From Desulfotignum sp. (GTDB lineage: Bacteria; Desulfobacterota; Desulfobacteria; Desulfobacterales; Desulfobacteraceae), in contig JAABUB010000006.1 of the NCBI GenBank assembly GCA_011389575.1, positions 1 to 63,963 on the forward strand: a DNA stretch of 63,963 nucleotides, written 5' to 3'. Made by a program: the position numbers and the translations under genes. Shown here in pieces: positions 17,692 through 26,195 of the stretch (positions are counted from its first letter, which is position 1; the number at the start of each line of letters is the position of its first letter). The notes below the pieces were generated by a model, which was given only the letters and a program-made list of their open reading frames with translations, did not search any database and was not told where the DNA came from.

Positions 17692-19455
17692 TCACCCATC
17701 TGCCAGGCGCTGGTCATACATGCTGCCTACCCCGTATTCATCCCGCCGCATGAATTTGTCCAGGGAAGGACCGATGATCTGCATTTCAGGGTTTTTCTCA
17801 AGGGCTTTCTGGGCAATGCGCATCTCCTTGGTGCAGCCGGTGCTGTAGGTGGCATCTTTTCCTATCCATTCCGGCGGCACCTTCTGCTTCATCAGGGCAA
17901 AGCTGGCAGTGATGTCCTCGGTGGTCTGGAACCGCCAGATGTCAATATAATTGCTGGTCTGGACGATTTCCCACATATACATGAGGTCATCCGCATCCAT
18001 GCCGGGTTCGTAATAGGTGGCAGGGTTGATGATGAAAAGATCCGGGTACTGCTGTTTCAGGTGGTTGATAAATTCGGCCATGATTTTTTTGGCCACATCG
18101 ATCTTTCCGGGGATGGAGCCGATGATGCCGCTGTAGAACATCACGGTCATGTTTTTGGCTTTGGCCGCCTTCATCTGGTCTATGATGCGGTTGGCCCGGT
18201 CCTCCAGGTCCTTATGGGAAAAATTGATGACATCCGGATGCCGGGGCTTGAAGGTGATGTTCAGCTGCTTTTCACTGGTGTTGTTTTCTTCCACACTGAT
18301 ATTGATGATGTCCCGGGTAAACTGAAAATGGGTCTGGATCAGCCGTCTTTTCTGGTCATGGCCCCGGGAAACCACATAATCCACTTCCTTGAATATCCGG
18401 GCAAAGGTGGTGGATGCCAGCTGCAGGTTCAGGGTTTCCTTGGTGCCGTCCGATACCACATAGATGTCTTCATCTTGTTTGAGGCGCTGGACCAGGCGGT
18501 TTTTGCTTATGGTTTTTTCATGGATAAAGTGGCTGGGTTCCAGTTCCCGGGCCAGCACCGGATCGGTGCGGGTATCGGCAAGGGAGACTTTTTTAAAAAC
18601 CGGGGTTTCCTTGACCGCCAGAATGACGATATGGCCCAGTTCCGCCAAAAATTTTGCAATGGCAATATCTACCATGACACTGCCGGATTCATCCGTGAGC
18701 CAGAGGATTTTGCGTTTCGGCGTGTGAATCAGATCTATCAGCCGGGCCAGGCCGTTACCGGTAACGGGGCTGTCAAATATGTCTTTGCATTCCTCTATGG
18801 AAGGTGTCTGCATTTTTTCCCGGCACCACAGGTTCTGGGCGCACAGTACAGTCAGCAGCCGCTGCAGTTCAATCTCCTTTATTTTTTTGCGCAAAGAATG
18901 CAGAGACAATGTATCAATATTTTTGAATGAACCGTCAATATGGTTCACCGCTTTTTTAAAGGTATCGGAATGCAGCAGTTTTTGTGCCTGCCGGTTTTCA
19001 TGCTGTTTTTCCAGGGAATAGGGGTTTTCAATATGGGTTCTGCTTAAAAATATTTTACACAGCCGTTTTTCCAGCCGGGAGGGGATGATCAGGGAGGTTT
19101 CAATCTCATGCTCATATTTTATGCGGATCAAGGCGGTGAGAAATGTCCGGTCATAGGCAGATTCTATAAAGTCATTCACCATCTGCATGACTTTGTCATA
19201 TACACACTGGTAGCGCTGCTGCAAATACTGCCGGGAGGTTCTGGACATGATGGCTTCAAACATTTTGTCTGAACACGGAAAATACCGCTCATTGTTCTGC
19301 AGATACACCATGAATTCAATTTGTTCCACACTTCCCACCTTGTAGGGATAGGCAAAAGGGTCAATGTGGTTTTCCAGGAAAAAAGCAGTGAGCCAGGCAT
19401 CCTGGTCCGGGTCTTCTCCAACGGTAATGGGAATGTAGTTTTTGTTGTTGCCCAT
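17692..19455 (-). CDS. DUF89/ARMT1-like domain protein
   Basis: A 587-residue soluble protein. The middle and C-terminal parts resemble the DUF89 (ARMT1/damage-control phosphatase) fold: KILWLTDESGSVMVDIAIAKFL, then VDYVVSRGHDQKRRL and NMTVMFYSGIIGSIPGK. In characterised DUF89 proteins the first motif is D-N-x-G-E; here it is D-E-S-G-S, so the usual metal-binding Asn and Glu are changed. The N-terminal 240 residues are helical and unrecognised. The ATG at 19455 has GAGGAG five bases upstream. It stands alone between convergent and divergent neighbours. The function is unknown, and a loss of phosphatase activity is possible. Confidence 0.65.
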   Translation of the reverse strand: MGNNKNYIPITVGEDPDQDAWLTAFFLENHIDPFAYPYKVGSVEQIEFMVYLQNNERYFPCSDKMFEAIMSRTSRQYLQQRYQCVYDKVMQMVNDFIESAYDRTFLTALIRIKYEHEIETSLIIPSRLEKRLCKIFLSRTHIENPYSLEKQHENRQAQKLLHSDTFKKAVNHIDGSFKNIDTLSLHSLRKKIKEIELQRLLTVLCAQNLWCREKMQTPSIEECKDIFDSPVTGNGLARLIDLIHTPKRKILWLTDESGSVMVDIAIAKFLAELGHIVILAVKETPVFKKVSLADTRTDPVLARELEPSHFIHEKTISKNRLVQRLKQDEDIYVVSDGTKETLNLQLASTTFARIFKEVDYVVSRGHDQKRRLIQTHFQFTRDIINISVEENNTSEKQLNITFKPRHPDVINFSHKDLEDRANRIIDQMKAAKAKNMTVMFYSGIIGSIPGKIDVAKKIMAEFINHLKQQYPDLFIINPATYYEPGMDADDLMYMWEIVQTSNYIDIWRFQTTEDITASFALMKQKVPPEWIGKDATYSTGCTKEMRIAQKALEKNPEMQIIGPSLDKFMRRDEYGVGSMYDQRLADG

Positions 19456-19547
19456 GGCAGCTCCTCAAATGATAATTTTCGGCATGGTATCATGGAAAAA
19501 ACACTTTTTCAAAGATGTGAGAAAAATTAACGTTTTTTTGAACAATA

Positions 19548-19576
19548 TTGACAAAAGAACCGGTAACGTTTATACT
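19548..19576 (+). promoter_or_regulatory. Consensus-like sigma-70 promoter of mazEF
   Basis: TTGACA at 19548-19553 and TATACT at 19571-19576, separated by 17 bp, 35 bp before the mazE start. The octamer TAACGTTT occurs just before the -35 and again in the spacer, a possible operator for MazE autoregulation (inference). Confidence 0.8.
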
Positions 19577-19611
19577 CTGTTTAAACACCAACGAGATACA
19601 TGGAGATCAGG

Positions 19612-19863
19612 ATGACGGAAGCGGTTCTGGATATCAAAAAATGGGGTAACAGCCTGGGGGTAAGGCTGCCTGCGGCGATTGCCCGGGCGGCCCGGCTGCA
19701 TATTGACCAACGGGTGCACCTGTCAGTGGAAGAGGGGGCCATCATCATCCGTCCCGAACAGAACGCTGACGTATCCCTGGATCAACGTCTGTCCCGCTTT
19801 GACCCGGCCCGACATGGGGGTGAGACCATGCAGACTCCGGCAATCGGGGCTGAAAAGTGGTAA
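19612..19863 (+). CDS. mazE: MazE-type antitoxin
   Basis: An 83-residue AbrB/MazE-fold antitoxin. The N-terminal swapped-hairpin DNA-binding domain is typical (IKKWGNSLGVRLPAAIARAARL, VHLSVEEGAIII), followed by a disordered acidic tail that would neutralise the toxin. I chose the ATG at 19612 because GGAG lies six bases upstream; an ATG at 19600 is possible. A near-consensus promoter precedes it. It overlaps mazF by 7 bp, as in classic antitoxin-toxin operons. Confidence 0.9.
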   Translation: MTEAVLDIKKWGNSLGVRLPAAIARAARLHIDQRVHLSVEEGAIIIRPEQNADVSLDQRLSRFDPARHGGETMQTPAIGAEKW

Positions 19864-20258
19864 CAGCCGACGTAAAAAAAGAAAAGAAACCCTGGGTGCC
19901 GGCCAGGCAGGATATCATCTGGATCGACTGTAACCCCCAGGCCGGAAAAGAAATGCAAGATATCCATCCTTTTCTGGTTCTTTCACCCCGTAATTTCAAC
20001 GACAAAACATCCCTGGTCATCGGTCTGCCCATGACCACGGCAGAATACAATGCAGACAATCCTTTTGCCGTTGAAACCGGGAAAGCCAGGACAAAGGGAT
20101 GTGCCGGCAAAACCAGTTATGTCCTCTGTCACCAGCCCAAATCCTTTGACTGGCGGGTTCGCAGGGCAAGGGTTCATCCTCAGAAAAAATTGCCGGATTC
20201 ATTTTTTGCCGAAGTCTGCAAGCGCCTGAACCAGATAATCCAGATCGATCACGCCTGA
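19857..20258 (+). CDS. mazF: MazF-type endoribonuclease toxin
   Basis: A 133-residue MazF/PemK toxin that would cleave mRNA at short motifs. Family features are PARQDIIWIDCNPQAGKE, HPFLVLSPRNFN, SLVIGLPMTT and the RARVHPQKKLPDSFFAEVCKRL C-terminus. The start is a GTG inside the end of mazE; a second in-frame GTG at 19896 gives a shorter, also family-like N-terminus. The J-domain gene begins 6 bp after its stop and may be read from the same transcript. Confidence 0.9.
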   Translation: MVTADVKKEKKPWVPARQDIIWIDCNPQAGKEMQDIHPFLVLSPRNFNDKTSLVIGLPMTTAEYNADNPFAVETGKARTKGCAGKTSYVLCHQPKSFDWRVRRARVHPQKKLPDSFFAEVCKRLNQIIQIDHA

Positions 20259-20264
20259 AGACCC

Positions 20265-21326
20265 ATGAACAAGAAACAGGCAATGGCCATACTGCAGCTT
20301 TCCGGCCGGGCAACCCGCCAGGATGCAAAAGTCGCTTTCAGACGGCTGGCCAAGCTGCACCATCCGGATCGTTTTGCACAGGATGCCTGTGCAGTGATCC
20401 AGGCGGAAAAGCAGATGAAAGCCATCAACCAGGCCTATCACCTGCTGAAATCCCTGCTGCCCCGGGGTGTGGAAAAAGCTTCGCCTGTCCGGGATATGCC
20501 TGAAAAAAAGCGGTCTCCAGGTTTTGCAGACATGGTCAACCGCATGAAAAAAACCTTCTGGAAAAAGCCCGGCCGGAAACAATCTGCCGGTCGGGCAGGT
20601 GTCTTCGGCCGGGCAGGTACCTCCGGTCCGGCAAATGGCGCTGAAGGAAAAAATGGTTTTTCTGGTGGGACAAGTGTCTTTGGTCGAAGAAATGCTGCCG
20701 GTGAGACAAGTTCTTCCGACAGGGCAAGTGCCTCCACTGGGAATAGTGCCTCCACTGGGAATAGTGCTTCCATGGGGAATAGTGCTGACGGCGAGACAAG
20801 TGCTCCTGGTCGGTCAAATGCTTCTCGTGGGACAGGCACTGCCGGGCCGGCAGGACGTAGGAGGCCCCATGTCAAAAGATCAGCAAAAATTAATAAATCC
20901 CATGGCCCATATACCAGCTTTGAACAGGTTTTCAATCCGCTTTTTTCCGGAACAGGCCCCAGAGCAGAACCTTGCCGGGGAGCCGGGCAAGGATCAGGCA
21001 CAGGATCTGCCACAGCGTCTGGGCAGAGAGCCGGGCATGGAGTTGGCAGAGGATCGGGGCGGAGAGCCGACAGGGGACCGGGGCATGGAGTTGGCAGGAA
21101 ACCGGGGCATGGTGCAGGCACGGGATCTGGGCAAAAATATGGTACAGGTTCCGGCACAGGCAAGCGATCTGCAGGCAGGGTGCAGAGCCCGTATGCCGGG
21201 TATGTCAGATATATGGCGCTGAAAAACCGCATCCAGACCCGGACCCGGTTGCAGGACCGGAACAATAGTACAAAGGTTGAAAAAATCAGTCGGATCCGCC
21301 CGGTGGGAAGGGTTGCACGTGATTAG
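20265..21326 (+). CDS. J-domain protein with repetitive low-complexity linker
   Basis: A 353-residue protein. Residues 1-70 form a DnaJ J-domain with the HPD motif (LAKLHHPDRFAQ) and the helix KAINQAYHLLKSLL, so it could stimulate a DnaK/Hsp70. Residues about 105-205 are Gly/Ser/Ala/Thr-rich and encoded by degenerate 18-bp repeats (ASTGNS copies). Residues 235-310 are Gly/Arg-rich with GHGVGRGSGRRADRGPG-type repeats. The C-terminal 40 residues are basic. No zinc-finger or client-binding domains of classical DnaJ are seen. The alternative frame also stays open across the repeats, but the J-domain fixes this frame. Confidence 0.8.
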   Translation: MNKKQAMAILQLSGRATRQDAKVAFRRLAKLHHPDRFAQDACAVIQAEKQMKAINQAYHLLKSLLPRGVEKASPVRDMPEKKRSPGFADMVNRMKKTFWKKPGRKQSAGRAGVFGRAGTSGPANGAEGKNGFSGGTSVFGRRNAAGETSSSDRASASTGNSASTGNSASMGNSADGETSAPGRSNASRGTGTAGPAGRRRPHVKRSAKINKSHGPYTSFEQVFNPLFSGTGPRAEPCRGAGQGSGTGSATASGQRAGHGVGRGSGRRADRGPGHGVGRKPGHGAGTGSGQKYGTGSGTGKRSAGRVQSPYAGYVRYMALKNRIQTRTRLQDRNNSTKVEKISRIRPVGRVARD

Positions 21327-21389
21327 GTCGTACATTGTTTTTTTTCGGGATGATCGGATATCCACGGCTGATCAACTATCCAGGAAGGA

Positions 21390-21908
21390 TCAGATATCCA
21401 TGGATGCAATCGGGGTGCCGGTTTTCAGGTCCATGATGCATACAGATGTATCATCGATGATACCATAGGTTGCCGCCCCTTTTTTGGGTCGGGTTATGGA
21501 TCCGGGGTTTAAAAAGATTTTGCCCCGGTGCTTTTCCAGGGACCAGATATGGGTATGTCCCTGGATGATGATGTCTGTGTCGGAAGAGATTTGGCCCCGG
21601 GTATGGCCATGGTGAAGGAAAATTTTTTTGTTTTCTGCAATAAAGGTGAGGCTGTGGTCATATCCCGGGAAAAAGGAAGGCACATCGCAATTGCCGTAAA
21701 CATAATAAAATTTGTGGTACGTTCCTGACAGGTCCTGTCTGATGGCCTGAGGCGCAAAGTCAGGGTGGCTGAAATGGCCGTATCTGGTGTCAAACAAATC
21801 CCCGGCTATCACCATGATGTCTTTGGGTTTCATCAGGGCCTTGAGTGTCAGCCAGGTGTTGATGCTGCCATGAATATCTGCAGTTACCAAAAATTTCATC
21901 TGCTGCAA
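21390..21908 (-). CDS. YfcE/MJ0936-type metallophosphoesterase
   Basis: A 172-residue calcineurin-like phosphoesterase of the YfcE/MJ0936 group, which hydrolyses phosphodiesters with Mn or similar metals. Metal-site motifs are ADIHGS, AGDLFDT, YGNCD, LHHGHT and QGHTH, followed by NPGSITRPK, all in the family order. An internal ATG at 21899 (MKFLVTADIHG) may be the true start. It lies 16 bp downstream of the IHF-like gene on the same strand, so the two may be co-transcribed. Confidence 0.88.
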   Translation of the reverse strand: MQQMKFLVTADIHGSINTWLTLKALMKPKDIMVIAGDLFDTRYGHFSHPDFAPQAIRQDLSGTYHKFYYVYGNCDVPSFFPGYDHSLTFIAENKKIFLHHGHTRGQISSDTDIIIQGHTHIWSLEKHRGKIFLNPGSITRPKKGAATYGIIDDTSVCIMDLKTGTPIASMDI

Positions 21909-21923
21909 TAAATTGCTTCTGGC

Positions 21924-22241
21924 TCAGGTGGAAAGATCGTTTTGATCCATGTCCGTATACCGGGAATTGATGAGATCCCTGAGCTTTCCTGAACACTTGA
22001 AGGTTACAACCCGCCGGGCCGGCAAGGTCATTTCTTCATCTGTTGCCGGGTTTCTTCCTTTTCGCTCTTTTTTCTCATTGACACAGAATTTTCCAAAGCC
22101 GCTGATCATGATATCTTCACCACTTTCAATGGTTTCCTTTATGATTTCAAGGAATTCTTCCATGACTTCATAAGCGGTTGTTCTGGAGATGTTGAGTTCT
22201 TCTTGTATCTGTTCAGCAATAATCGTTTTGGTCAAAGCCAT
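21924..22241 (-). CDS. IHF/HU-family DNA-bending protein (IhfA-like)
   Basis: A 105-residue HU/IHF-family protein. It has the N-terminal helices (MALTKTIIAEQIQEELNIS), the GEDIMISGFGKF turn and the DNA-intercalating arm GRNPATDEEMTLPARRVVTF with the RNPxT signature. The match to ISGFGKFCVNEKKERKGRNP fits IHF alpha more than HU. A short unrelated polar C-terminal tail follows. It is divergent from purB, with a 287-bp spacer in which I see no further clear element. Confidence 0.9.
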   Translation of the reverse strand: MALTKTIIAEQIQEELNISRTTAYEVMEEFLEIIKETIESGEDIMISGFGKFCVNEKKERKGRNPATDEEMTLPARRVVTFKCSGKLRDLINSRYTDMDQNDLST

Positions 22242-22528
22242 AAAATTCTACTCCTGGAGTATATCATCATCAATATTGCAACCATGAGGCTGGATAAAAA
22301 TGTGTGGTAAAATACTGTAAAACTCCGGCAGATGTCAAGCATTGAGATTCAGCTGTGTATCTGGTATCACCAAAAATATTGTGTTCTGCCATGTTCGGGC
22401 GCGTGTTTTGGATTGTTAATTTTCCGGCAGTCTGGTATATGGCAGTGGTAAACAGGGTTGAATGTAATGAATCCGGCTTTGAATGTCAAATAATTATCAC
22501 TATTTATGGTTTTTTTTGCGGAGCAGAT

Positions 22529-23890
22529 ATGACACACATGAAAGCAATTGGTCCCCTGGATGGCAGATATGCCCGTCTGACAGCTGATCTGGCTGATATT
22601 TTCAGTGAATACGGGCTGATACAGCACCGGGTGCAGGTGGAAATCCAGTGGCTCAAATTTGTTATCAAAGATTTGGAACTGGCCCGGTTTCCGGAAATCA
22701 ACCTGGATGCTGCTGATGCCATTGTGGACAATTTCAGTGAACATGATGCACAAACGGTCAAATCCATTGAAAAGACCACCAATCACGATGTCAAGGCAGT
22801 GGAGTATTTCATAAAACAGAAACTGGATGCAGCCGGTCTGGGCCCTGTCAAAGAATGGGTGCATTTTGCCTGTACATCCGAGGATATCAACAACACAGCC
22901 TATGCCCTGATGCTCAAAAAGGGCAGGGACCTGGTTGCAAACCTGGTGAACCAGTGTATCGGGGAAATGGAACAAAAAGCCCTGGCCTACAAGTCAATAC
23001 CCATGATGTCCCGGACCCATGGCCAGCCGGCAACCCCCACCACCATGGGCAAGGAATTTGTCAATTTTGCCTGGCGCCTTGGGCAGGAAAACGCCATCCT
23101 GGAACAAAAACCCATTCAGGCAAAAATCAACGGGGCCACAGGCAATTACAATGCCCATTATTTTGTGTTTCCCGACATCGACTGGATAGCGGCTTCCCAG
23201 CGGTTTGTCTCATCGTACCTGGGCCTGGAACCCATTTTGTACACCACCCAGATCAGTCCCAACCCGGCCCTGTCTTATCTGCTGCATTCTCTTGTCCGCG
23301 CCGCTGCTGTATTCATCGACTTTAACCGGGACATGTGGGGGTATATCTCCCTGGGCTATTTCAGGCAGCGGGTCACGGAAGGGGAAACCGGTTCTTCCAC
23401 CATGCCCCACAAGGTCAATCCCATTGATTTTGAAAACAGTGAAGGCAATATGGGACTGGCCATCTCCCTGATGGAACATCTGGCGGTCAAACTGCAGAAA
23501 TCCCGGTTTCAGCGGGACCTTTCCGATTCCACCGTCTTGAGAAGCCTGGGATCTGCATTTGCCTATTTTACCATCGGGGTGAAAAATACCATGAAAGGGC
23601 TTTCCAAACTGGATCTGGATGAAGCGGTCATCAGAAAGGATCTGGACAGCAACCCCGAGCTTCTGGCAGAACCGTTCCAGACAGCCATGCGGGTCTTTGG
23701 AGAGGAAAATCCCTATGAACGGCTCAAGGCCCTGACCAGGGGCCGCAAAATTGATAAAAAAGCGCTGGATGCCTTTGTGGACAGCCTTGAAAAAGTCCCT
23801 CCCCAATTCAAGGAGCGCATGCGCACCCTGACACCGGCCGCCTATGTGGGGCTGGCTGAAAAACTGGTCCAGCAGTATTTTGACGCGTAA
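22529..23890 (+). CDS. purB: Adenylosuccinate lyase
   Basis: PurB cleaves SAICAR to AICAR and adenylosuccinate to AMP plus fumarate. The 453-residue protein has the fumarase/aspartase-superfamily regions: TNHDVKAVEYF, HFACTSEDINNTAYALML, MSRTHGQPATPTTMGKEF and the signature GSSTMPHKVNPIDFENSEGN. The frame opens at 22355, but the ATG at 22529 has GGAG upstream and gives the E. coli-like N-terminus (MKAIGPLDGRYARLT follows by three residues). It is followed after 24 bp by ald on the same strand. Confidence 0.95.
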   Translation: MTHMKAIGPLDGRYARLTADLADIFSEYGLIQHRVQVEIQWLKFVIKDLELARFPEINLDAADAIVDNFSEHDAQTVKSIEKTTNHDVKAVEYFIKQKLDAAGLGPVKEWVHFACTSEDINNTAYALMLKKGRDLVANLVNQCIGEMEQKALAYKSIPMMSRTHGQPATPTTMGKEFVNFAWRLGQENAILEQKPIQAKINGATGNYNAHYFVFPDIDWIAASQRFVSSYLGLEPILYTTQISPNPALSYLLHSLVRAAAVFIDFNRDMWGYISLGYFRQRVTEGETGSSTMPHKVNPIDFENSEGNMGLAISLMEHLAVKLQKSRFQRDLSDSTVLRSLGSAFAYFTIGVKNTMKGLSKLDLDEAVIRKDLDSNPELLAEPFQTAMRVFGEENPYERLKALTRGRKIDKKALDAFVDSLEKVPPQFKERMRTLTPAAYVGLAEKLVQQYFDA

Positions 23891-23914
23891 ACAATTTATA
23901 TAAGGAGCTGAACA

Positions 23915-25036
23915 ATGATCATAGGCATTCTCAAGGAAATAAAACCCCAGGAAAATCGTGTGTGCATGACCCCGGCCGGTGTGGACCAGATGAAGGCCAA
24001 CGGCCATACCGTGTATGTGGAAAAAGCTGCAGGCAGGGGATCCGGCTTTGATGATCACCTTTATACAGAAGCAGGGGCAGAGATTTTAGACACCCCGGAG
24101 CAGATTTGTGACATCGCAGACATGGTCATGCATGTAAAAGAGCCCCAGCCTTCTGAATACGCACTGATTAAAAAGGACCAGATCGTTTTTACCTACCTGC
24201 ACCTGGCTGCGGAAAGAGAATTGACCGATGCCTTGCTCAAGACCGGATCCATCGGCATTGCCTATGAAACCATTGAAGACAAAAACGGCGGACTTCCACT
24301 GCTGGCACCCATGAGCGAGGTGGCCGGCCGCCTGGCCACCCAGCAGGGAGCAAAATACCTGGAACGGACCTTCGGGGGCAGGGGAGTGCTGCTCGGGGGG
24401 GTTACAGGCACACCATCCGCCAATGTGCTGGTGATCGGCGGCGGGATGGTGGGTATCCATGCGGCCCGCGTTGCCTGCGGCATGGGGGCCAATGTTACTA
24501 TTCTGGACATGAACATCGATCGGCTCCGGTATCTGTCTGAAATCATGCCTGCCAACTGCACGGCCCTGATGTCATCTCCGGCTCTGATCAGAGAACTGGT
24601 CCAGACCGCGGACCTGGTGGTGGGTGCGGTGCTGGTGGCTGGGGCCAAGGCCCCCAGGCTCATCACCAGAGATATGCTGCCCACCATGAAAAAAGGAGCG
24701 GTGATCGTGGATGTGGCCATAGACCAGGGCGGGTGTTTTGAAACATCCAGACCCACCACCCACGGGGATCCCATCTATGAAGTGAACGGGGTCATTCACT
24801 ATTGCGTGGCCAATATGCCCGGGGCTGTTCCTTTGACCTCCACCATTGCCCTGACCAATGTCACCCTTCCTTATGCATTGAAAATCGCCAACAACGGCTG
24901 GAAAAGCGTGCTGGATGATCCCGGGTTTGCCAAAGGGGTCAATTATGTGGGGGACAAACTGGTGTGCAAACCGGTTGCAGATGCCTTTGATCTGCCCTGT
25001 GCCGATCTTGGTGAAGTAATCCGATCATTGAATTAA
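23915..25036 (+). CDS. ald: Alanine dehydrogenase
   Basis: NAD-dependent oxidative deamination of L-alanine to pyruvate and ammonia, or the reverse. The 373-residue protein has the AlaDH/PNT N-terminal motif (GILKEIKPQENRVCMTPAGV), the substrate-site HLAAERELT, the NAD-binding VIGGGMVGIHAARVACGMGANV and the DVAIDQGGCFETSRPTTH segment. Length and C-terminus match Ald rather than the transhydrogenase alpha subunit. AAGGAG lies eight bases before the ATG. Confidence 0.95.
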   Translation: MIIGILKEIKPQENRVCMTPAGVDQMKANGHTVYVEKAAGRGSGFDDHLYTEAGAEILDTPEQICDIADMVMHVKEPQPSEYALIKKDQIVFTYLHLAAERELTDALLKTGSIGIAYETIEDKNGGLPLLAPMSEVAGRLATQQGAKYLERTFGGRGVLLGGVTGTPSANVLVIGGGMVGIHAARVACGMGANVTILDMNIDRLRYLSEIMPANCTALMSSPALIRELVQTADLVVGAVLVAGAKAPRLITRDMLPTMKKGAVIVDVAIDQGGCFETSRPTTHGDPIYEVNGVIHYCVANMPGAVPLTSTIALTNVTLPYALKIANNGWKSVLDDPGFAKGVNYVGDKLVCKPVADAFDLPCADLGEVIRSLN

Positions 25037-25109
25037 CCCTTTTTTCCCGGCCGGATCAATGCTATCCTTGTACTTGCTGTGGTAAATAGTAAGAAAAGGG
25101 AGAAAGCAT

Positions 25110-25703
25110 ATGCAAACAAAATGGACCCAAGACCATGGAAACCTGCTGCTTGCACTGGCCAGATACAGTATTGCACAAAAACTGGGACTTACAGCAAAAG
25201 TCCCTGAGCCTGATTTGTCTGAAATTCCTGACACCCTGCTGACGGAAAAAAGGGGGGTCTTTGTCACCCTCCATAAAAACGGACAGCTGCGGGGGTGTAT
25301 CGGCAATATTGCACCTGAAAAAAGCGTACTGGAAGGGGTGAAAGAAAATGCTGTCAGTGCTGCTTTTAAGGATTCCCGGTTTCCCCCCCTGACAAAAGAG
25401 GAACTGGCGCAAATCGATATTGAGGTGAGTTTGTTAACACCGCCTGAACAAATGCAGTTTTCACATACCCGGGAAATGCTGGACCAGCTCACACCGTTTG
25501 AAGACGGGGTGATTGTGGAAAAAGACCACCGCAGGGCAACTTTTTTGCCCCAGGTGTGGGAGCAGCTGCCTGCCAGAGAAGCCTTTTTAAGCCATCTGTG
25601 CCTGAAAGCGGGATGTGATCCCAATGCCTGGCAGACCGGTGATCTGAATCTGTATACCTATCAGGTGCACTCTTTTGCCGAAAAAACCAGCCCTGCAAAA
25701 TGA
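25110..25703 (+). CDS. AMMECR1-domain protein
   Basis: A 197-residue AMMECR1-family protein (AmmeMemoRadiSam system protein A). The hallmark LRGCIG motif is present, along with RGVFVTLHKNGQ, AFKDSRFPPLT, EVSLLTPPEQ and FLPQVWEQ. Its biochemical role is not established; in many bacteria it is next to memo and radical-SAM genes, which are not here. It stands alone and is followed by a long palindrome. AAGGGAG lies ahead of the ATG at 25110. Confidence 0.9.
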   Translation: MQTKWTQDHGNLLLALARYSIAQKLGLTAKVPEPDLSEIPDTLLTEKRGVFVTLHKNGQLRGCIGNIAPEKSVLEGVKENAVSAAFKDSRFPPLTKEELAQIDIEVSLLTPPEQMQFSHTREMLDQLTPFEDGVIVEKDHRRATFLPQVWEQLPAREAFLSHLCLKAGCDPNAWQTGDLNLYTYQVHSFAEKTSPAK

Positions 25704-25765
25704 GGGCAAACATTGCTGATAATACCCAAAAAGCATCAGGGCGGTCACAGATGGTTATGATCGCG

Positions 25766-25839
25766 CCCCCTGCGGGTGCCTTGTGACCGGGCCCGGAACT
25801 GGCATCTGATGATCCTGTCACAAGGCACCCGCAAGGGGC
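25766..25839. repeat. Long palindrome, family copy C
   Basis: Core arms of 17 bp (25771-25787 and 25817-25833) pair perfectly, extended outward by CCCC/GGGG with one bulged A and inward by GG/CC after one mismatch. The loop begins GCCCGGAA and contains GCATCTGATGAT, like the CCCGAGAT...ATCTGACGGT loop of copy B. It lies between the AMMECR1 gene and the TrpR-like gene. The arm sequence GCGGGTGCCTTGTGACCGG differs from copies A and B but is near the half copies at 32466 and 44826. Confidence 0.9.
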
Positions 25840-25897
25840 TGACATCGGTCAACCCGGTGAAACCCGGTGACAAGCGCTTACCCTGGAAGGAAAATTA

Positions 25898-26179
25898 ATG
25901 GCCATTGACCGGCACCTGCTGCATGTCATCTCCACACTCAGAACCCCGGAAGAGCTGGAGCGGTTTTTCAAGGACCTGTTCACCCCGGCTGAACTCGAGG
26001 ATATCACCCTGCGCTGGAAACTGCTCAAAGACCTTCACAAAGGCCTGCCCCAGCGCAAAATTGCCCAAAAGTACAAGATCAGCCTGTGCAAGATCACCCG
26101 GGGATCCAGGGTATTGAAAAAAAAAGACGCAATGGTGCCGCATCTGTTAAAGCAGATGGATGACGACACCCCCAGCTGA
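25898..26179 (+). CDS. TrpR/YerC-family small DNA-binding protein
   Basis: A 93-residue protein of the TrpR/YerC-YecD family: helical throughout, with a helix-turn-helix in AELEDITLRWKLLKDLHKGLPQRKIAQKYKISLCKITRGSRVLK. In E. coli TrpR the equivalent region binds trp operators with tryptophan. YerC-type homologues have no established ligand and no trp gene is near. It starts 58 bp after palindrome C. An AGCTAAC octamer run overlaps its stop region. Confidence 0.85.
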   Translation: MAIDRHLLHVISTLRTPEELERFFKDLFTPAELEDITLRWKLLKDLHKGLPQRKIAQKYKISLCKITRGSRVLKKKDAMVPHLLKQMDDDTPS

Positions 26180-26195
26180 AAGCTAACAGCTAACG
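26174..26195. repeat. AGCTAAMA octamer repeat
   Basis: A short run of AGCTRAA/AGCTAACA octamers at the stop of the TrpR-like gene, continuing into the end of the convergent Nudix-like gene. Same family as at 5103. Confidence 0.6.

Noticed and set aside
18061-18930. 289-codon plus-strand frame opposite the DUF89-like gene
   Set aside because: Antisense shadow; the minus-strand gene has GAGGAG and a family-like core.
20599-21222. 207-codon alternative frame over the J-domain gene
   Set aside because: Open only because of the stop-poor repeats; the J-domain with HPD is in the other frame. Kept as an observation but not as a gene.
20438-21265. 275-codon minus-strand frame rich in Pro
   Set aside because: Antisense shadow of the Gly/Arg repeats.
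23891-23914. Riboswitch or attenuator upstream of ald or purB
   Set aside because: The spacer before ald is only 24 bp, and the purB leader shows no purine-riboswitch core.
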